A DNA stretch of 64,000 bases. Origin: Isochrysis galbana. Lineage: Eukaryota; Haptophyta; Isochrysidales; Isochrysidaceae. A model generated the notes under the pieces. The model searched no databases, was not told where the DNA came from, and saw only the letters and a program-made list of their open reading frames with translations. The DNA lies in NCBI GenBank assembly GCA_018136815.1, contig CM030934.1, positions 6,145,087 to 6,209,086 of the forward strand. Reading direction: 5' to 3'. Below, piece after piece: positions 1 through 9,795 of this stretch. Numbering within the stretch: the stretch's first letter is position 1; each line of letters starts with the position of its first letter. Position numbers and translations under genes: made by a program.

Positions 1-433
1 CGATCGGGCCATGCTCGACGGCCCTTGCACTCGAAGCGCCCACGAGAGGGCGCCCCTCCGACCCAGGTGCGCACGAGACCCGTCCCGTGCCGACCCCAGA
101 CGGCCGAGCACCAGCAAGACCACCATGGCATGCAAGGCCCACACAACCCACAACCCCTCCCAGCCACCAGTGGCCGCCCACCAACTGAAACTGAGGCAAG
201 CCGGCTCATAGCCGCATCCCATAGAGAAAGGGAAAGCCGTAAGGCTGGGCCCTTACACAGCCGCGGCACTGACCTCGTGCGCAAGCACGAGGCACAGGCC
301 TGGCCGGTCATTTTACCAACCCCTTGGTTGGGGAGAACGGTCAAATTGGTGCAGAAAAGTCTGCGCACCAACGGATTGAACTGGCTGGCGGCCTCGATCG
401 AGCCTCCATAGAAGACCCTGAAAAAAACATTCT
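1..433 (+). repeat. Dispersed GC-rich repeat, LINE-derived 5' segment
   Basis: The first 130 bases match, with substitutions, the reverse complement of about 46105-46250; both share the TCGAAGCGCCC and ACCCAGGTGCGCACGAG blocks. That second copy lies just inside a LINE-family 5' end with a terminal hairpin, so this looks like the 5' part of a related element, cut by the window edge. It ends in an A-run near 424-430. It is followed directly by a 22-base block (ATTCTTGAAGGTGTCCGCTAAG) that recurs at about 45900, where it marks the 3' end of another copy in the opposite orientation. Open frames here encode only low-complexity peptides. Confidence 0.5.
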
Positions 434-1295
434 TGAAGGTGTCCGCTAAGTAAGCTATTGTTTACTCACACCCTCCCCTCAATTGAGTTTACACTTGGTT
501 CTTACATGGGAGGGCACGATCCCCCCCCTCTCTCCACTCCTCCCCTGCCGTGGGAAGGGAACCAGCCCCCCCAAAAAACATCTGAAGATTCTGGATTCTG
601 GGCTAACACCTACTAAGTCTAGGAGTCTAGGTACTTCTACCTTCTCGCTGACACCGCCCTTTCTTCCCTTCCCTCCACCTCCTCCCTTCCCCTCCGTCAT
701 TCCTTTGTCTTCGGTATCCGGGGTTGTCGGAGCGAAGCTCGTTTCCTCTTTGGAAACGAGCCGCGGAGGCGCACCGGCGGCTAGCGCGGCGCACGGTTCA
801 TCCGGGGAGCCCGGAACGGGCTCATCGGGAGAACGGGGAGGGCAAATGACGGGCATGTGAAATGGACGGGGAAGTGGCACGGAACGCGAATCGGAGGGAC
901 GGAGGATGTAAGAAAGAAGAAAGGGCGTGGCGAGCAGATACCGCTTGCTTTTGACTCGTATGGACTCGTATGGACTCGAAAGGAAGACTCGGAAGACTCG
1001 GGGCTTGGGGGTACTCAGGGGGCTGCAGGTCACCAACAGGCGATACAGTTGTACAGTGGGTACAAACACACAAATCAACACTCTGCACTCGAACGTTTAC
1101 AGTAACAGGCCGGAAACATACGTTAAACGTTAAACGAACCCCCTCTGATGAGCAGAACCAGGGGCGCTCACCAGAAAAAGAGGAGAGAGAGAGAGAGAAC
1201 GAGGACTCGAGGGTCAAAACACAATTCGGACTCCGGCTCGGACTACAGAGTAAAATCCAGTGCCTTCGCGAGTCCTGCCTCGAGTCTCGCGGGGC
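434..1295. repeat. Composite repeat DNA, no gene
   Basis: Positions 495-600 resemble the reverse complement of 52790-52850, a LINE-family 5' region starting ATGGG. Positions 720-1000 share blocks with 26090-26400, including CCGGCGGCTAGCGCGG and runs of GACTCG. A perfect 10-bp hairpin sits at 737-761 (arms 737-746 and 752-761, loop TCTTT). Long open frames on both strands are Pro/Ser- and Arg-rich shadows of the base composition. No host gene is supported. Confidence 0.45.
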
Positions 1296-1510
1296 AGCGC
1301 CGAAGGACGCTGAAGGACGCGCTGCGCGCTGCGGGACAGCGCTGAAGGACGCAGAAGGACGCAGAAGAACACTGAAGGACGCTGAAGGACGCTGAAGGAC
1401 GCGCTGTGGGACACCGCTGAAGGACACCGCTGAAGGACGCGGGGGGCGCTGAGTGACGCTGGGAGACGCTGAGGGACGCTGGGGAACGCTGAGGGACGCG
1501 CTGGGGGACT
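1296..1510 (+). repeat. Degenerate tandem array of GCTGAAGGAC-type units
   Basis: About 20 degenerate 10-12-base units (GCTGAAGGACGC and variants such as GCAGAAGGACGC and GCTGAGGGACGC) run head to tail. The array keeps several frames open on both strands, which explains the long but repetitive predicted peptides here. Confidence 0.8.
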
Positions 1511-1569
1511 TTCGCGCGGGGGGGTGAGGGAAGAGAACACGGCGTCTCAACGCGCGGACGCGGAAGAGA

Positions 1570-1696
1570 GCCGCCCTCCGCGCATGTCCCCCTCTCTCCC
1601 CCTCCCCCCCTCGGCCCGTGTCCCCCTCTCTCCCCCTCCCCCCCTCCGCGCATGTCCCCCTCTCTCCCCCTCCCCCCCTCGGCCCGTGTCCCCCTC
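1570..1696 (+). repeat. C/T-rich minisatellite
   Basis: Repeats of about 33 bases alternate CGGCCCGTGTCCCCCTCTCT with CCGCGCATGTCCCCCTCTCT. The array directly abuts the 5'-truncated LINE at about 1697. Confidence 0.8.
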
Positions 1697-3848
1697 TCTC
1701 CTCGCCGACGATACAGCGCTAATAGCCAGGGACTACAAAAGCATGAAAAGATCCCTATATTGGGTAAAACTACACGAAAGAGCCACATGGGGGAAAACGA
1801 ATGAAAGCAAGTTCCAAGGGATCCGGATGGGAGCGCAAAGGACCCGCAAGCCCCCGTGGGACATGCGGAAATATAATTGGATTGACAACAGCGAGTATCT
1901 AACGATACTAGGCATGCCCCTAGGAGCGCCGGAGGCGCTCAAACCCTTCTGGGTGAAGCTAGCTGACAAAATCGACGAAAAAGCTATCAAGCTAGCGCCG
2001 GCTACCGGATACATGACGATATTTGGGAGGGCCAATGTTGTAAACTTCATTATTTACGGAACACCGAGATACTGGCTACAAACGCTGGCCGCCCCGAAAT
2101 GGTTTCACAGGAGAATCCAAAGAGCCGCGGATGCGGTCCTCTGGACAAGCCCACACACCCGGAAGCAATACAAATGGATCACACACCCAAACTACGCCAC
2201 ATACCACGCAACGAGCGCGACCAGGACATTGGGGCTAGGGCTCCTGCACTGGCAAACTCATATAAAAGCCCTCCAATCCAAATGGATTCTAAACTACTTA
2301 AATGCACGAAAAGCGATCTGGAAGCACGCACTAGACGCATGGTTCTGTCGTACAGGACTAGGGAGGGGCGCTGTCCTCTCCACGGTACCAATAAAAACGC
2401 TCACGGGAAGCCTCATGGGCAACCCGGCACTCCCGACCTTCTGGAAGGAGGCCCTACAAAACTTCAGGGACCTAGAAATCCAACCCTCATGGCTCTCGCG
2501 CGAAGGCGCTCTCTCGCAACCCATCTGGCGCAACCCGCACTTCCCCCCCCCCGCGATTCGCGCCGCGTGGGCGAGAATGTGGGAGACATTGCACGCGAAC
2601 GTGATACACAACGTGTTCAAAGGAGATAACTTCACGACGCCCTATAGTAGGGAAGAGTGCTCGTCCTATGTCGAACACCTCCCGGAGGTCTTCGAACACG
2701 AGGGCCGCACGATCCGCAAAGCGGAATTCCTGGACTCATGGGGCGCCGTGGTCGTCCACGCGCGACAAATACTGGACAAGTCGACGGAACGTCCACCACC
2801 CGGCCCCGGAGAGAAGTCCAGACCAAAAGGAGTAGAGCCCCATCAGGAGTCGGGGGAAACAAAACGGGAAGAGGTGAGAGTCTCAGAAGACGATAAATAC
2901 ATCAAAAAACTCAACAACATATGGATTCACACAGACACCGACTATCTCGGGGAGGCCTCCAGCACCGGCGACGTAGCGAGCGCCGAGGAAACACGACGCT
3001 ACTACCCCCCGGCACGATGGGAGAATGGATATAAAGGACCCAAGCACTTGGAATACCCACTGGCCGACGAGTACGCCATACAAAAAGGAAGAATTGCGCT
3101 CGATGCGATCACGGTCTCCGACATCACAAAAGCCGAGCTCAAGGCAGCACGGCGCAACGACCCTCAAGCGACCAGAACAGCATGGGAGAAACGCCTAGAC
3201 ATCTCGAAAGAGGACTGGAAACACATAGCCAGGCTGTACACCCTGCCGTTGCTAAAACACACGGACAAGCACCCTCACTTCAAACACATTACCCACAGGA
3301 GAATAGGTACCAGAAACAGATTCTCGACAAGCACAACGAACAAATGCAGGATGTGCAACCGATATCAAGAGGACTCATGCCACCTAGCGTGGTGCCCGGC
3401 GACAAAAAAAATCTTCGACACCATAGACGCGATTGCCAACTACACCCCGGAACAGAACAGGACCCGCAAGCAGAAAACTAAAGACAGATTGTTCGCATAC
3501 CCAAACGCGAACACCCCTGACAGTTTGAAAACCCTCTACATAATAGCCTGGAAGTACATAATAAGGGACTTCTACAGGGTGGAATTCGAATCATATGAAT
3601 ATCACTACATACCTGTTTTAGAATCCACGCTAATAAGATTCACTACCCTGGTGAGGGGCCGTACCCCGTCGAACACTTACCGTCCAATGCGCACTCGCAC
3701 GGCGGCCCAGGGTAGAAAACCTAAAATTAAAAAACCAGCGGAGCTCAGCACCCCTATATTTACAGAAGACGCCAAAGGAAGACTAAAGATAAGCGACAAC
3801 CTCGGCCTAGTGGCGAAAGCGATCGGCCTTGCCGAGAGGCTCGACTAA
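1697..3848 (+). pseudogene. LINE ORF2 fragment: RT C-terminal half plus zinc finger
   Basis: The frame is open upstream through low-complexity DNA, but family-like sequence starts at about 1697 with the RT catalytic-loop motif ADDTALIA. The fingers, most of the palm and any endonuclease are absent. Downstream lie the thumb/connector region and a C-terminal CCHC-type finger (C-x2-C, then H and C) at about 3345-3400, preceded by a conserved His-rich stretch (KHTDKHPHFKHI). About 480 residues align with the element at 6594-9784, for example the shared run ALDAWFCRTGLGRGAVLSTV. With the RT core missing it cannot act on its own. No in-frame stop is present, which suggests a fairly recent insertion. 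Confidence 0.85.
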
Positions 3849-4190
3849 GCGCCTAAGTCGAGACACATCCCCTCCCCCCCCGTTTCAAGAGAACGCTCAC
3901 GTAAAGGAGCACTCCACGAGTGAGTGATACCCCATTAACAACACAAAACCCTCACAACATCAATCAGCAAGAAACGGGCCACATAGAGGCACAGGAGGAA
4001 GGCGAGAAAAGTCCACTGTGGGCCGGTGCACCCCGCCCGCCCCAGCCCCCCCACAACCTGGGCCCCTATGTAGAGCACGAGGGGAGTTGCCGCAAGGCGG
4101 GAAGTGAGGGAGAGGAAGGGATCTGGGCGTGGCTACAATAGCTAACCCAGTAGCCGCACGCGTGGCGCGAATATTAAAAGGTTTTTTTTT
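1697..4190 (+). mobile_element. 5'-truncated non-LTR retrotransposon (LINE)
   Basis: The element begins inside the reverse-transcriptase coding region, abruptly after a C/T-rich minisatellite. It contains the rest of ORF2, a roughly 340-base 3' UTR and a 3' end of the form GAATATTAAAAGG followed by a T-run at about 4170-4191. The UTR and 3' end are shared with the element at 6594-9784 and with several fragments in the window (17.5, 36.9, 50.8 and 60.2 kb). Loss of the 5' part is the usual result of incomplete target-primed reverse transcription. Another fragment in the opposite orientation follows immediately at about 4191. Confidence 0.85.
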
Positions 4191-4421
4191 TGGTCTGTGG
4201 CTCAGTGGTGGAGTGGGGGGTCAGTACGATCAGGGGCCAGTGCAGGCGAATGCGTGCGGCGCGCGATGCGCGCTCGGCGAGGGTCTGTGCCAGAGTGATG
4301 TCAGCTCAGCCCCTGCCAGCAGGCAGGGGCTGAGGTTGAGTGTGCAGGCCCACCCAGGGGGTGTCTGCGATGGAGGAGGGGGGGCACGGGGCCCCCATGA
4401 CCCTATCAGTTTTACTGATAG
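4191..4421 (-). repeat. LINE-family 5' segment with terminal hairpin
   Basis: Read on the minus strand, it starts with hairpin CTATCAGT/AAA/ACTGATAG (4421-4403), then ATG at 4398, then a Gly/Pro-rich coding-like segment. It is closely related to 16.9-17.14 kb. The segment contains the plus-strand string TGGCTCAGTGGTGG. It ends against the T-run of the upstream LINE, giving a tail-to-tail arrangement. Confidence 0.6.
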
Positions 4422-4425
4422 TTGA

Positions 4426-5217
4426 AATGTAGTGTCTCTATCTATTAGCTATTAGAGAGCAGGGAACGAGGTGGAGGGAGGGAAGTAAGGGCGGTGTTAG
4501 TTAGTTAGCGATAGGAGGACCCGAAACTAGTGTAGGTGTGTAGCCCAGAATCTTCAAAAAAAAATTTATGTTGTACCCGCCGACTTACTCAACCACAATC
4601 CACAATCAACTGTGATAAAGTGTGGCGGTGACCCATTCCCATTGCTAGCTTGCTTGCCCCCTTTTGACTAGCTTTTGAGGAGTTCATAGTTCATAGTTCA
4701 TTTTTTTCTCCGCTAACGGCTAATGCTTAGGGATCAGGGAAACGTGAAACGTGACGCACGTTATCACTCACAAAAAAAGCAAGTTTTGACAAGTTGGGCC
4801 AGGGGAAGGGCAAGAAAGCAAGGCAAGTTAGGTGACTTCTCGGAGCACAAGTCTGGTCAAGGGCAACGGTGGCGGCAGGAGAGGAGGGGAGCGGCGCGTG
4901 CTCCATGACCATATAGTTTTAACAATAGTTGAACAAATGAGCGCGAGAGGAGGATACTTTAGACTTTAGTTAAGACGCCCCGTGAGATCTTAACTTGTTC
5001 GCAGGGGCAACTCCGCTCTCGCTCGATCTCTCGATCTCTTCTTGTCCGAATCCGATCCACTGACAGACATAGAATCGCATATTTCCAAAATTGGACCGGC
5101 CCACACAAACCTCTTCCCCGTCTTCCCTTTTCGTGGGAGGCGGCGCGAGAGGTTGCTCTGCTCGGAGCCGTCTGCCCGCGCGCGGCGCCGCTCTCTCGCG
5201 AGCGCCGCTCTCTCGCG
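4426..5217. other. Intergenic DNA upstream of the TBC gene
   Basis: This stretch is mostly AT-richer unique sequence with short direct repeats, such as TAGTTCATAGTTCAT near 4683. It also contains a small minus-strand LINE-family 5' fragment at about 4727-4935, with an ATG reading MVMEHAP and a degenerate hairpin next to it. No further gene is evident. The promoter of the TBC gene presumably lies in 4940-5217, but I see no clear TATA box. Confidence 0.5.
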
Positions 5218-6334
5218 ATGCCTCCGCTCGAGGTAGAGATGGCGGAGGTGCTCGAGTCAGAGTGCTCGGTAGAGATGGACAAGCTGCTTTCGCTCTGCCG
5301 CCATGGCATCCCCGACCGCCTGCGCGCCGAGGCTTGGAAGTATCTGCTTGGTGTAATGCGGCCGGAGAAGTCGCAGGAGCTTTCCCTCGGCAAGCAGATG
5401 GAGCAGCGCTACCAGCAGCTCGAGCAGGCGGGGCAGGCCGACCCGCAGTCGGAGCTGAGCCGGGAGATCAAGGCCGAAGTCTGGTCCTATCGCTCCGCTG
5501 AGCCCTTCTTCCGCGAGCCGCGTACGCACCAGCGGCTCGAGAGGTTGCTTCGCACCTACCTCCATCGGCACTCGACCGAGTACGTGCCTGGTATGGTGCA
5601 CTTGCTCGGGCCGTTCGTCCAAGTGTATCGCGAGTCCGATACGGATGCATACTATGGTGGGCTTCTTATCTTCCACTTGCCAGCTCATCGTCTATTTGCT
5701 ACTGCCCATGGTCACGCTGCCAAGGGCGTTTCAGGCCCTTAAAGATGTCCTCCACGCAATACGCTGTCCTACCCTGACCCTGTGTGGCAAGCAGGCTTTG
5801 ACGAGCTGATGACTCGTTTGGAATGGGGATTTACATTTGAAGGCCGCAAGCAAATGATTGTGTTCTTCATGACGCTGCTGAGGCACACGCTACCTGAGCT
5901 CTACTTCCATCTCGAGGCTGAGCAACGCATCAGTGACCCGTCAGGCTCAGCGTGGCTCGAGTCGTGGCTCTCGCTCTTCCTCTCCAAGGAGCTACCCCTA
6001 CCATGTGTACTTCAGCTGTGGGATGCCTATTTTTCATCCGCTCCTGATGGCTCGCTCCAAGAGCTGCATACATTCGTCTGCCTCTCAGTGCTCGAGACAT
6101 GCCAGGTGACTGTGCATCAGATGTGATGGGCATGCTCATTGCTTTGTGCCTCAGAATTGCGAATGTCACACACACATCCCACACTTCTTTGACGTCTCGC
6201 AGGACGAGCTCATGGGGCTTGACGACGACGAGCTTTCGCAGTACTTGCAACACTTGCCACCAATGGATATGGGCCAAGTGGTCACGGCCGCGTTCAACAT
6301 GAAAGATGATTGTTTGGCAAGGAATGTGATTTAG
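5218..6334 (+). CDS. TBC-domain (Rab-GAP-like) protein, three exons
   Basis: Exons are 5218-5656, 5795-6105 and 6203-6334, joined by GT-AG introns of 138 and 97 nt, giving 293 residues. The frame closes exactly across both junctions, and the joined protein follows the TBC fold from an N-terminal helix pair (RHGIPDRLRAEAWKYLLG) to the C-terminal LPLPCVLQLWDAYF block. TBC proteins normally accelerate GTP hydrolysis by Rab GTPases with an arginine finger (IxxDxxR) and a glutamine finger (YxQ). Here the equivalent positions read IKAEVWS and YVPGM, so both catalytic residues appear to be missing. That points to a scaffold or pseudo-GAP role. The domain is slightly short and has no accessory domain. 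The start ATG is the first in frame after a GC-rich leader. The TBC assignment is firm; subfamily and Rab partner are unknown. Confidence 0.85.
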
Positions 6335-6582
6335 ATTTAGTCTACATGGATGTAGACATAGGCATAGCGCATAAGAGCTCGCAAGGCAATGAAGCATTCC
6401 ACAATTGAATAGATTTAGCCTTCTCTCTTTGGACTTTCTTTCTCGGGTGAGGCGAGGCTGTAGAAGAGGGACCTCCCATTAACCATTCAATAAAAATCAA
6501 ACCCGCAGTGTATATTTTATCTTGATTTAACCCATACTTTATACTTTACGGGAATGGGATGTAAAAAAAAGTTCGCATAGTC
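6335..6582. other. 3' flank of the TBC gene, AT-richer
   Basis: There is no coding signal. The stretch contains AATAAA-like sequence near 6489 (CAATAAAAATC) and ends at the target site of the following LINE insertion. Confidence 0.5.
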
Positions 6583-6593
6583 CTATTTTGACG

Positions 6594-9500
6594 CACTAAC
6601 TTTATAGTTAGACGCGATGGAGCGCGCCGGCGCGCCTCTCCTCTCCTTCGGGCCCCCCGCCGAGGGCGGCCCCCCAGCCCCCATGGACCTGTCGCAATCG
6701 AAGCGACCGCGTCCGCCGTCAGAGGCCGAGCAGGTGTGTGCGACCCCGGTCGCACCCCGCGGCCCGTGGCCTCGGCCACACCCGCCAAGACAGACATGCT
6801 GGCCCCCCACATGGGGGGTGGCAGTCTGTAGACCCCAACACACCACCTCCACGACCGCACTTCCTCATCCTCCATGGGCATGCCTTATGGCAGAGGCCCC
6901 TCTCACCCTGGTGACGGTCGCGCTGCCACGGCGGCGCGGCTCGAGACCGGGTGGCCCTCATGGGCACAACATACTGGTTGCAAGCATTGGCAAAACGCAC
7001 AACACACACCCCTGTCAAGACAGGGAGGAATGGCCAGCGGTGAGCCGATGGCAAGACCGGACTTCAAGAGCTGCACGCCACTCTCCCTCCCAATCTCTAG
7101 ATCTCGCGATGCTCACCACCGATCAGCCCACCCCTGCCCCTCAGGAGCTAGACTCTGAAGAAGAAGACTCCAACATGGACACTGATGCCACGTACGACAT
7201 GTCGTTCCACCAGGAGGGCGACCTCACTCTACTCGACACGACGGTCTACGCCGCCATCGTCGAACTTCTGCTTGAGCTCGAGGGTGTTGACCCTGAGCCC
7301 GACTTCTGGGCCCGTTCCTCAAAAGGGCCATGGCACATCGGGGTGAATGAGGACTGCATGCAACAATTCAAAGCTCGCTACGGCGAGCAAACCACGATCA
7401 AGGTGCATAACGTTGACGTCATGGTGAAGATCAAGATAGAAGCCATTGAGGACAAGCTCAACAAAAAGGGCCCCTCGTCGCGCAAGGCGCTGTACGAGGC
7501 ACTCCAAGACGTGGCAGCCCACGTCGTGGTCGAAGCAGAGGGGCTGGCGCAAGCCTCCGTGATCACGCTGAGCGTCATCGTCAAAGCCGTCGAGAAAGAA
7601 GGATTCACGTTCCTCAAGGGGAACCGGGAACGCATGAAACTCGAAGGTGACTCTGGCACATTCGTCTCCAAGGTGGCCCACTCCACGCGCTGGCACATCT
7701 ACATCTCAGCGGCCCAAGGCAACTTTCTAGCGGGCAACTTTCCGCGCAAGCTGATTCTAATCATCGACAACAAGCCGGTGCCGGTTAACTACGCGATCCG
7801 CGCGTGCAAGCCTCTGCAGATGCCCCAGGCAATGCAATCGGGACTCCTCCACTGGACGGCGCACGTAAGGGCCCTCCAAGCGAAATGGATATTAAACTAT
7901 CTCAATGCGAGGAGAGCCATATGGAAGCACGCCCTAGACGCGTGGTTCTGCCGGACCGGACTGGGCCGAGGGGCCGTCCTCTCTACAGTTCCCCCGAGGA
8001 CGCTCATGCGGAGCCTCAGAGGAAACCCGGCGTTGCCGACATTCTGGAAAGAGGCCCTAACAAACTTCAGGGCACTGAGGATAAACCGCTCGCTCCTCTC
8101 TAGGGAAGGAGCGCTCTCTCAGCCGCTATGGCACAACTGCCACGACCCCCCGCCGATCACCCGAACCGCGTGGGTCAGCCTATGGGAATCTCTGCACACA
8201 CATGTCGTGCACAACGTCTATAAAGACGCCAAATTTACCGAACCCTACACTCAAGAAGAATGCGCGCGGTACGTAGAACACCTCCCTGAGACTTTCCTCC
8301 ACGCGGGGGCAAAAATAGATAAAAAGGAATTCTTGAACTCGTGGGAATGCGTGGTTCGCCACGCCTCGAGACTCCTAGATAAAGCACAGGTAGACCCGCC
8401 ACCGAACCCAGCCGCCTCTAGGACGCAAACGGTACAAACGAACGGTGTGACTCCGCCGGAAAATGAGGCGAAGGAAGTCAAGGCGTCGGAAGACGACAAA
8501 TACATCACTAAAATGAACAATATATGGACATACACAAACATCAACTATTTAGGCGAAACCGCGAACACCACCGAAGTAGCGAAACCGGGAGAAGAGACAC
8601 TATACCACGCACCGGCCAAATGGGAAAGCGGGCTAAAAGGCCCGAAACACTTAGAATACCCGCTAGCGGACGAATACACACTCAACGATAAAAAGCAACT
8701 AGACCAAATCACCGTGTCCGACATAACGAGAGAATACCTCAAGGGCGGCCCCAGCGCCCAACCCCAACCAGCCCGAGAAGCGTGGGCTCGGAAGCTAGCA
8801 CTGACCCAAGACGAGTGGATGCACGTGGCAAAACTCTACACACACCCCATGTTAAAACACACGGATAAGCACCCCCACTTCAAGCACATCACCCACAGAA
8901 GGCTAGGCACACGAAACCGGTTCGCCACGGCGACCACCACGAGATGCAGACTTTGCGGTAAACACCGCGAAAGTTCGACACACCTGGCCAGATGCCCTTC
9001 CACACAACAAATCTTCCTGACCGTAGAAGCTGTGACAGGCTACACGCCTGATAGAAACAGATCGACGGTCCAGAAACTCAAGGATAGACTGTTCGTATAC
9101 CCGAACGCCCCGACACCCGACAGCCTCAAAGCTCTCTACCTCATAGCATGGAGGTACATAATAGGTGACTTCTACAAAGCAGAATTTGACAACTATACCT
9201 TCCACCACGTGCCGGTCATCGAAAAGACCCTGAGTAGATTCACAGTACTCGCCAGAGGCCTCGTACCCCCGGAGAGACCCTCGGCCGCACGCACCAGCAA
9301 AGCCTCCCAGGGAAGAAAACCCAAGCTCAAGACCCCGCGAGAACTATGCGCCCCCGTCTTTACGATCAACGACAAAGGCACGCTAACGCTGGGCATGAAC
9401 CTGTCCGCGGTAGCGCAAGCGCTCCGCATAATGGATAGACTCGCCTAATCGTGCACAACACAAAGCCGTGTCCCACGTCTCACCCGCCTACCTGCCCCCC

Positions 9501-9784
9501 GCCCTCAAAACTCCCCGCGATTTAACCGCCCACCTCACGGACTCACGGACTCAACAAGAAAACATGGAAACCGATAGCCCGATGGCGCAGGAGGAAGGAG
9601 TGGAAAACCTATCGGGGATCGGAGCACACCGCCTGCTGCAGGAAACCCCAAACACCCAGCCCCTAGGTAGTGCACGAGGGACGAGCCGCAAGGCAGGTGG
9701 AGGGGAGATGAGAGTAGCGGGCGTGGCAGCACAATAAGGGTGCGTAGTCGCGCGCGCGGCGAGAATATTAAGAAGTTTTTTTTT
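6594..9784 (+). mobile_element. Internally deleted LINE with 11-bp target-site duplication
   Basis: The 11-mer CTATTTTGACG is present at 6583-6593 and again at 9785-9795, which defines the insertion exactly. The element starts with a hairpin (6596-6611), then ATG at 6617, one long ORF, a 3' UTR and the family 3' end (GAGAATATTAAGAAG plus a T-run). It lacks endonuclease and the RT core, so the deletion must have existed in the RNA that was inserted, or arisen later without disturbing either end. Being bounded by a clean duplication, it was mobilised in trans or mobilised before deletion. Confidence 0.9.
6617..9448 (+). CDS. Chimeric LINE protein: ORF1-type N-terminus fused to ORF2 C-terminus
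   Basis: This is a 943-residue open frame. Residues 1-405 or so are unrelated to the other LINE ORF in the window. They begin with a Pro/Arg-rich segment, pass through an acidic patch (DSEEEDSNMDTD) and continue as a globular-looking region that is probably the element's ORF1 nucleic-acid-binding protein. At about base 7837 the sequence switches, in frame, to the ORF2 connector/C-terminal region also present at 1697-3848, ending with the CCHC-type finger (CRLCGKHRESSTHLARC). Neither endonuclease nor RT motifs remain. Such a product could bind element RNA, but that is inference. There is no internal stop over 2.8 kb. Confidence 0.8.
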   Translation: MERAGAPLLSFGPPAEGGPPAPMDLSQSKRPRPPSEAEQVCATPVAPRGPWPRPHPPRQTCWPPTWGVAVCRPQHTTSTTALPHPPWACLMAEAPLTLVTVALPRRRGSRPGGPHGHNILVASIGKTHNTHPCQDREEWPAVSRWQDRTSRAARHSPSQSLDLAMLTTDQPTPAPQELDSEEEDSNMDTDATYDMSFHQEGDLTLLDTTVYAAIVELLLELEGVDPEPDFWARSSKGPWHIGVNEDCMQQFKARYGEQTTIKVHNVDVMVKIKIEAIEDKLNKKGPSSRKALYEALQDVAAHVVVEAEGLAQASVITLSVIVKAVEKEGFTFLKGNRERMKLEGDSGTFVSKVAHSTRWHIYISAAQGNFLAGNFPRKLILIIDNKPVPVNYAIRACKPLQMPQAMQSGLLHWTAHVRALQAKWILNYLNARRAIWKHALDAWFCRTGLGRGAVLSTVPPRTLMRSLRGNPALPTFWKEALTNFRALRINRSLLSREGALSQPLWHNCHDPPPITRTAWVSLWESLHTHVVHNVYKDAKFTEPYTQEECARYVEHLPETFLHAGAKIDKKEFLNSWECVVRHASRLLDKAQVDPPPNPAASRTQTVQTNGVTPPENEAKEVKASEDDKYITKMNNIWTYTNINYLGETANTTEVAKPGEETLYHAPAKWESGLKGPKHLEYPLADEYTLNDKKQLDQITVSDITREYLKGGPSAQPQPAREAWARKLALTQDEWMHVAKLYTHPMLKHTDKHPHFKHITHRRLGTRNRFATATTTRCRLCGKHRESSTHLARCPSTQQIFLTVEAVTGYTPDRNRSTVQKLKDRLFVYPNAPTPDSLKALYLIAWRYIIGDFYKAEFDNYTFHHVPVIEKTLSRFTVLARGLVPPERPSAARTSKASQGRKPKLKTPRELCAPVFTINDKGTLTLGMNLSAVAQALRIMDRLA

Positions 9785-9795
9785 CTATTTTGACG

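Noticed and set aside
479-1081. Minus-strand 200-residue ORF
   Set aside because: It overlaps repeat DNA. A similar peptide at 26.1-26.5 kb reflects the shared repeat, and no protein family is evident.
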